Shown here: positions 6,890-7,980 of the stretch, in pieces
Position numbering within the stretch: position 1 is the first letter of the stretch
Layout of the letters: each line of letters opens with the position of its first letter
NCBI GenBank assembly: GCA_003136255.1
Contig: PLDT01000247.1
Coordinates: forward strand, 1 to 7,980
Direction: 5' to 3'
From: Palsa-504 sp003136255
GTDB lineage: Bacteria > Actinomycetota > Actinomycetes > Streptosporangiales > Streptosporangiaceae
Length of the DNA stretch: 7,980 nucleotides
The notes under the pieces: generated by a model
What the model was told of the DNA's origin: nothing
Database searches by the model: none
What the model saw: the letters and a program-made list of their open reading frames with translations, nothing else
Translations under genes and position numbers: made by a program

Positions 6890-7285
6890 GAACGCGGCCA
6901 GCGCGTCGGCCCGGCGCCCGTCGCCGCCGAGCGCCTGGACCAGCAGTCCCCACGGCCTGTCCCGCAAGGGATGCACCGAGACGTGCGCCTTGAGCTCCGC
7001 GATCGCCTCCGCCCATCGCCGCGCGACGATCAGCTCGACGGCGTGGTCCTCGACCGCCGACGCGTGCAATTCAGCCAGCCGGGCCGCCTCGGGTTCGGCC
7101 CAGTCCTCGGCCGCGAACTCATCCAACGCCGGGCCCGTCCACAGCGCTAGCGCCCGTTCGAGCGTCCCGATCCGGTCATCACCCGCCGAGGCCTGCGACA
7201 GCAAGGTGATGAACAGGGCCGCGTCGACGGGAGCGGCGAGACGGTACCGACCTTGCGACGCCACGACGATGGTGTCACCGAAACC
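6890..7285 (-). CDS. SARP regulator fragment 2: wing of the DNA-binding domain and BTAD, truncated
   Basis: This stretch continues in the same frame after the premature TAG. GFGDTIVV-ASQGRYRL completes the winged helix. DAALFITLLSQAS begins the bacterial transcriptional activation domain, an all-helical TPR-like bundle. Typical BTAD signatures follow: LERALALWTGPALDEFA, then EAARLAELHASAVEDHA, then HPLRDRPWGLLVQAL and GRRADALAAF. In relatives the last motif continues Y-x-x-x-R-x-x-L-x-x-E-L-G-x-x-P. Here it stops at the Phe (6890-6892), after which the frame runs into unrelated residues (GVQRRCSTG). So the final BTAD helices are missing. Re-initiation at GTG 7264 is possible in principle, but would give a protein without the DNA-binding domain. 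Confidence 0.82.
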
Positions 7286-7498
7286 CTAGCGCAGTCGCGA
7301 CAAGATCGTCCGCAACGCCCCCGGCGAGACCGCGAGCACGTCACAGAGCAGGTCCACCCGCAGCGCCCGCGGGGCGTCCACGGCCAGCCGGGCCAGCAGC
7401 CGGCGCTGGCTCGCGCTGGGCAGATCGAGCGCCAGCCCCGAGGTGGTGACGACCTGAATCGGTCCCAGCACGCGCACGAACGCGACGTCAACCGGCAT
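7286..7498 (-). CDS. SARP regulator fragment 1: N-terminal DNA-binding domain, ends at premature TAG
   Basis: Seventy residues from ATG 7498. The pattern VRVLGPIQVVTTSGLALDL then SASQRRLLARLAV is the start of a SARP/OmpR-type winged helix: an N-terminal sheet, then the first helix. RVDLLCDVL and SPGALRTILSRLR supply the recognition-helix region (in relatives, roughly D-x-L-x-x-x-L-W and L-x-x-x-x-S-R-L-R-K). The stop TAG at 7286-7288 falls just where relatives have Lys, Arg or Gln. The same frame continues beyond it as GFGDTIVVASQGRYRL, the expected wing. The domain is slightly short: the usual W-G-D-x-P segment before the recognition helix is condensed. If translation stops here the product would lack part of the DNA-binding fold. 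Confidence 0.8.
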   Translation of the reverse strand: MPVDVAFVRVLGPIQVVTTSGLALDLPSASQRRLLARLAVDAPRALRVDLLCDVLAVSPGALRTILSRLR

Positions 7499-7599
7499 TT
7501 GTGCTCACCCCACCCCACCCTGACCTTATCAGCACGTATGCGACCAGATCCGTGTTCGAAGGCGGAGGGTGGAGTGCGTGAACCCGGCGGAATGCTCAG
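7499..7599 (-). other. Intergenic spacer upstream of the SARP regulator
   Basis: 101 bases separate the SnoaL-like gene from the regulator. On the minus strand it carries a G-rich run of three tracts (AGGGTGGGGTGGGGTGAG, 7504-7521), whose last part serves as ribosome binding site. Upstream of it is a TGATAAGGT stretch that resembles an extended -10 only weakly (3 of 6 in the hexamer), with no good -35 at 17 bases. I see no strong terminator. Regulator and SnoaL-like gene may share a transcript. Confidence 0.3.
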
Positions 7600-7980
7600 C
7601 TAACCTGCGTCAACCGCGTCCTGCCACTGGCCGGTGTCCGTGTACTGCTGGAAGCTGGTGATCTTGCCGTCGCTTATCTTCCACATGTGGCAAACCTGGG
7701 CGTCGAGGCTCTTGCCGGTCTCCTTGTGCGTCCCTGTGTAGCGCGCTTCGACCACGACCACCGGGCCCGCGTCGTGGAACTCCTTGGGCGTCACGGTGAA
7801 GCCATCCCATTCCGTTCCGAGCCTGGAGAACACGTTCTGCAGGATCGCGTCCGGCCCCAGAAAGGGCGTGCCGCTGGGTTGGAATGGATGGCCTTCCGCT
7901 TGGCGCCATTCGATGCCGGGATCCATCGCGCCGAGCACGGCGGGAATTTCGCCGCGGCCGAAAGCCTCGTACAGATCTTG
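7600..7980 (-). CDS. SnoaL-like / NTF2-fold protein, 5' end outside window
   Basis: The frame is open from the right edge (first codon at 7980) to TAG at 7600-7602, giving 126 residues. It opens QDLYEAFGRGEIPAVLGAM, the first helices of the SnoaL-like/ketosteroid-isomerase (NTF2) fold. DPGIEWRQAEGHPF and a G-P-D-A-I-L helix follow, then TVTPKEFHDAGPVVVVEARYTGTHK and CHMWKISDGKITSFQQYTDTGQW, the curved sheet that closes the fold. Only about 10 residues appear to be missing at the N-terminus. The GTG at 7938 is internal, since the helix upstream of it belongs to the fold. Members include polyketide cyclases, isomerases and many proteins of unknown function; no catalytic role can be assigned here. 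The protein should be cytoplasmic. It lies upstream of the regulator on the same strand. Confidence 0.88.
   Translation of the reverse strand, partial: QDLYEAFGRGEIPAVLGAMDPGIEWRQAEGHPFQPSGTPFLGPDAILQNVFSRLGTEWDGFTVTPKEFHDAGPVVVVEARYTGTHKETGKSLDAQVCHMWKISDGKITSFQQYTDTGQWQDAVDAG

Larger units (their letters stand above)
4541..7498 (-). pseudogene. SARP/BTAD-ATPase-TPR transcriptional regulator, broken in three places
   Basis: Read from ATG 7498 to TGA 4541, this locus carries in order the parts of one large AfsR/SARP-type activator: an OmpR-like winged-helix DNA-binding domain, BTAD, an AAA-type ATPase and a long helical repeat region. Such regulators control secondary metabolism or other specialised genes by binding direct repeats near -35 boxes. 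Three lesions break it. An in-frame TAG lies at 7286-7288. A frame-changing junction near 6881-6889 removes the rest of BTAD and the Walker A region. A frame break sits at the two-base N gap (5759-5760). The visible coding pieces add up to about 980 codons; I would expect something over 1,100 for an intact relative. The N gap is certainly an assembly matter. The other two could be real mutations or misassembly. The start has GGTGAG about six bases upstream. The domain fragments are described separately below. Confidence 0.85.

Noticed and set aside
5454..7289. Long plus-strand open frame of about 611 codons opposite the SARP regulator
   Set aside because: It is rich in Arg, Gly, Pro and Gln with no recognisable domain, and runs across the NN gap. 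The minus strand carries clear BTAD, Walker B and helical-repeat motifs. High G+C makes such antisense frames common.
7504..7521. Possible G-quadruplex in the regulator's 5' region
   Set aside because: Only three clear G tracts are present on the minus strand; a fourth is lacking, and the run overlaps a normal ribosome binding site.
1..7980. tRNA, rRNA, CRISPR arrays, insertion sequences, integrase or attachment sites
   Set aside because: Looked for by eye on both strands. No cloverleaf, regularly spaced repeats, transposase motifs or terminal inverted repeats were found.

Overview
The window is about 70% G+C, uses GTG as well as ATG starts and carries an AfsR/SARP-type regulator. This points to a high-GC actinomycete; nothing visible fixes the genus. 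Two runs of N (633-747 and 5759-5760) show it is a draft or scaffolded assembly. Several reading-frame breaks therefore have two competing explanations, real gene decay or assembly error, and both are stated where relevant.

Left part, plus strand. The tail of an MFS transporter ends at 361. A short AT-richer gap follows, with a plausible promoter and a repeated octamer. Then come two histidine kinase genes in tandem. The first is a large hybrid kinase: PAS, HisKA, HATPase, two receiver domains and an HPt domain. Its PAS domain is interrupted by the 115-base N gap. The second is a receiver-coiled coil-HisKA-HATPase kinase whose apparent start codon is ACG behind a good ribosome binding site. 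Together they hold the parts of a phosphorelay (His to Asp, to His of HPt, to Asp of the second kinase), but no DNA-binding output gene is present. Overlapping the end of the second kinase is a well-formed translation start (GAGGG, five bases, ATG) that runs only eight codons before a stop. It looks like the stump of a lost third gene, possibly a small response regulator.

Right part, minus strand. Read from the right edge, a SnoaL-like/NTF2-fold protein (cut by the window end) is followed by a large SARP-BTAD-ATPase-TPR regulator and then a small protein predicted to have a dimeric alpha/beta-barrel (ABM-like) fold. All three run the same way with gaps of 101 and 70 bases and could be co-transcribed. 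The regulator is broken in three places: an in-frame TAG after the DNA-binding domain, a junction that removes the end of BTAD and the whole Walker A part of the ATPase, and a frame break at the two-base N gap. As given it cannot encode a working protein.

No tRNA, rRNA, CRISPR array, transposase or integrase was seen. The most noteworthy items are the ACG start, the truncated third gene of the kinase cluster, the missing receiver lysine in the second kinase, and the precisely mappable damage in the SARP regulator. I see no clearly new biological system.
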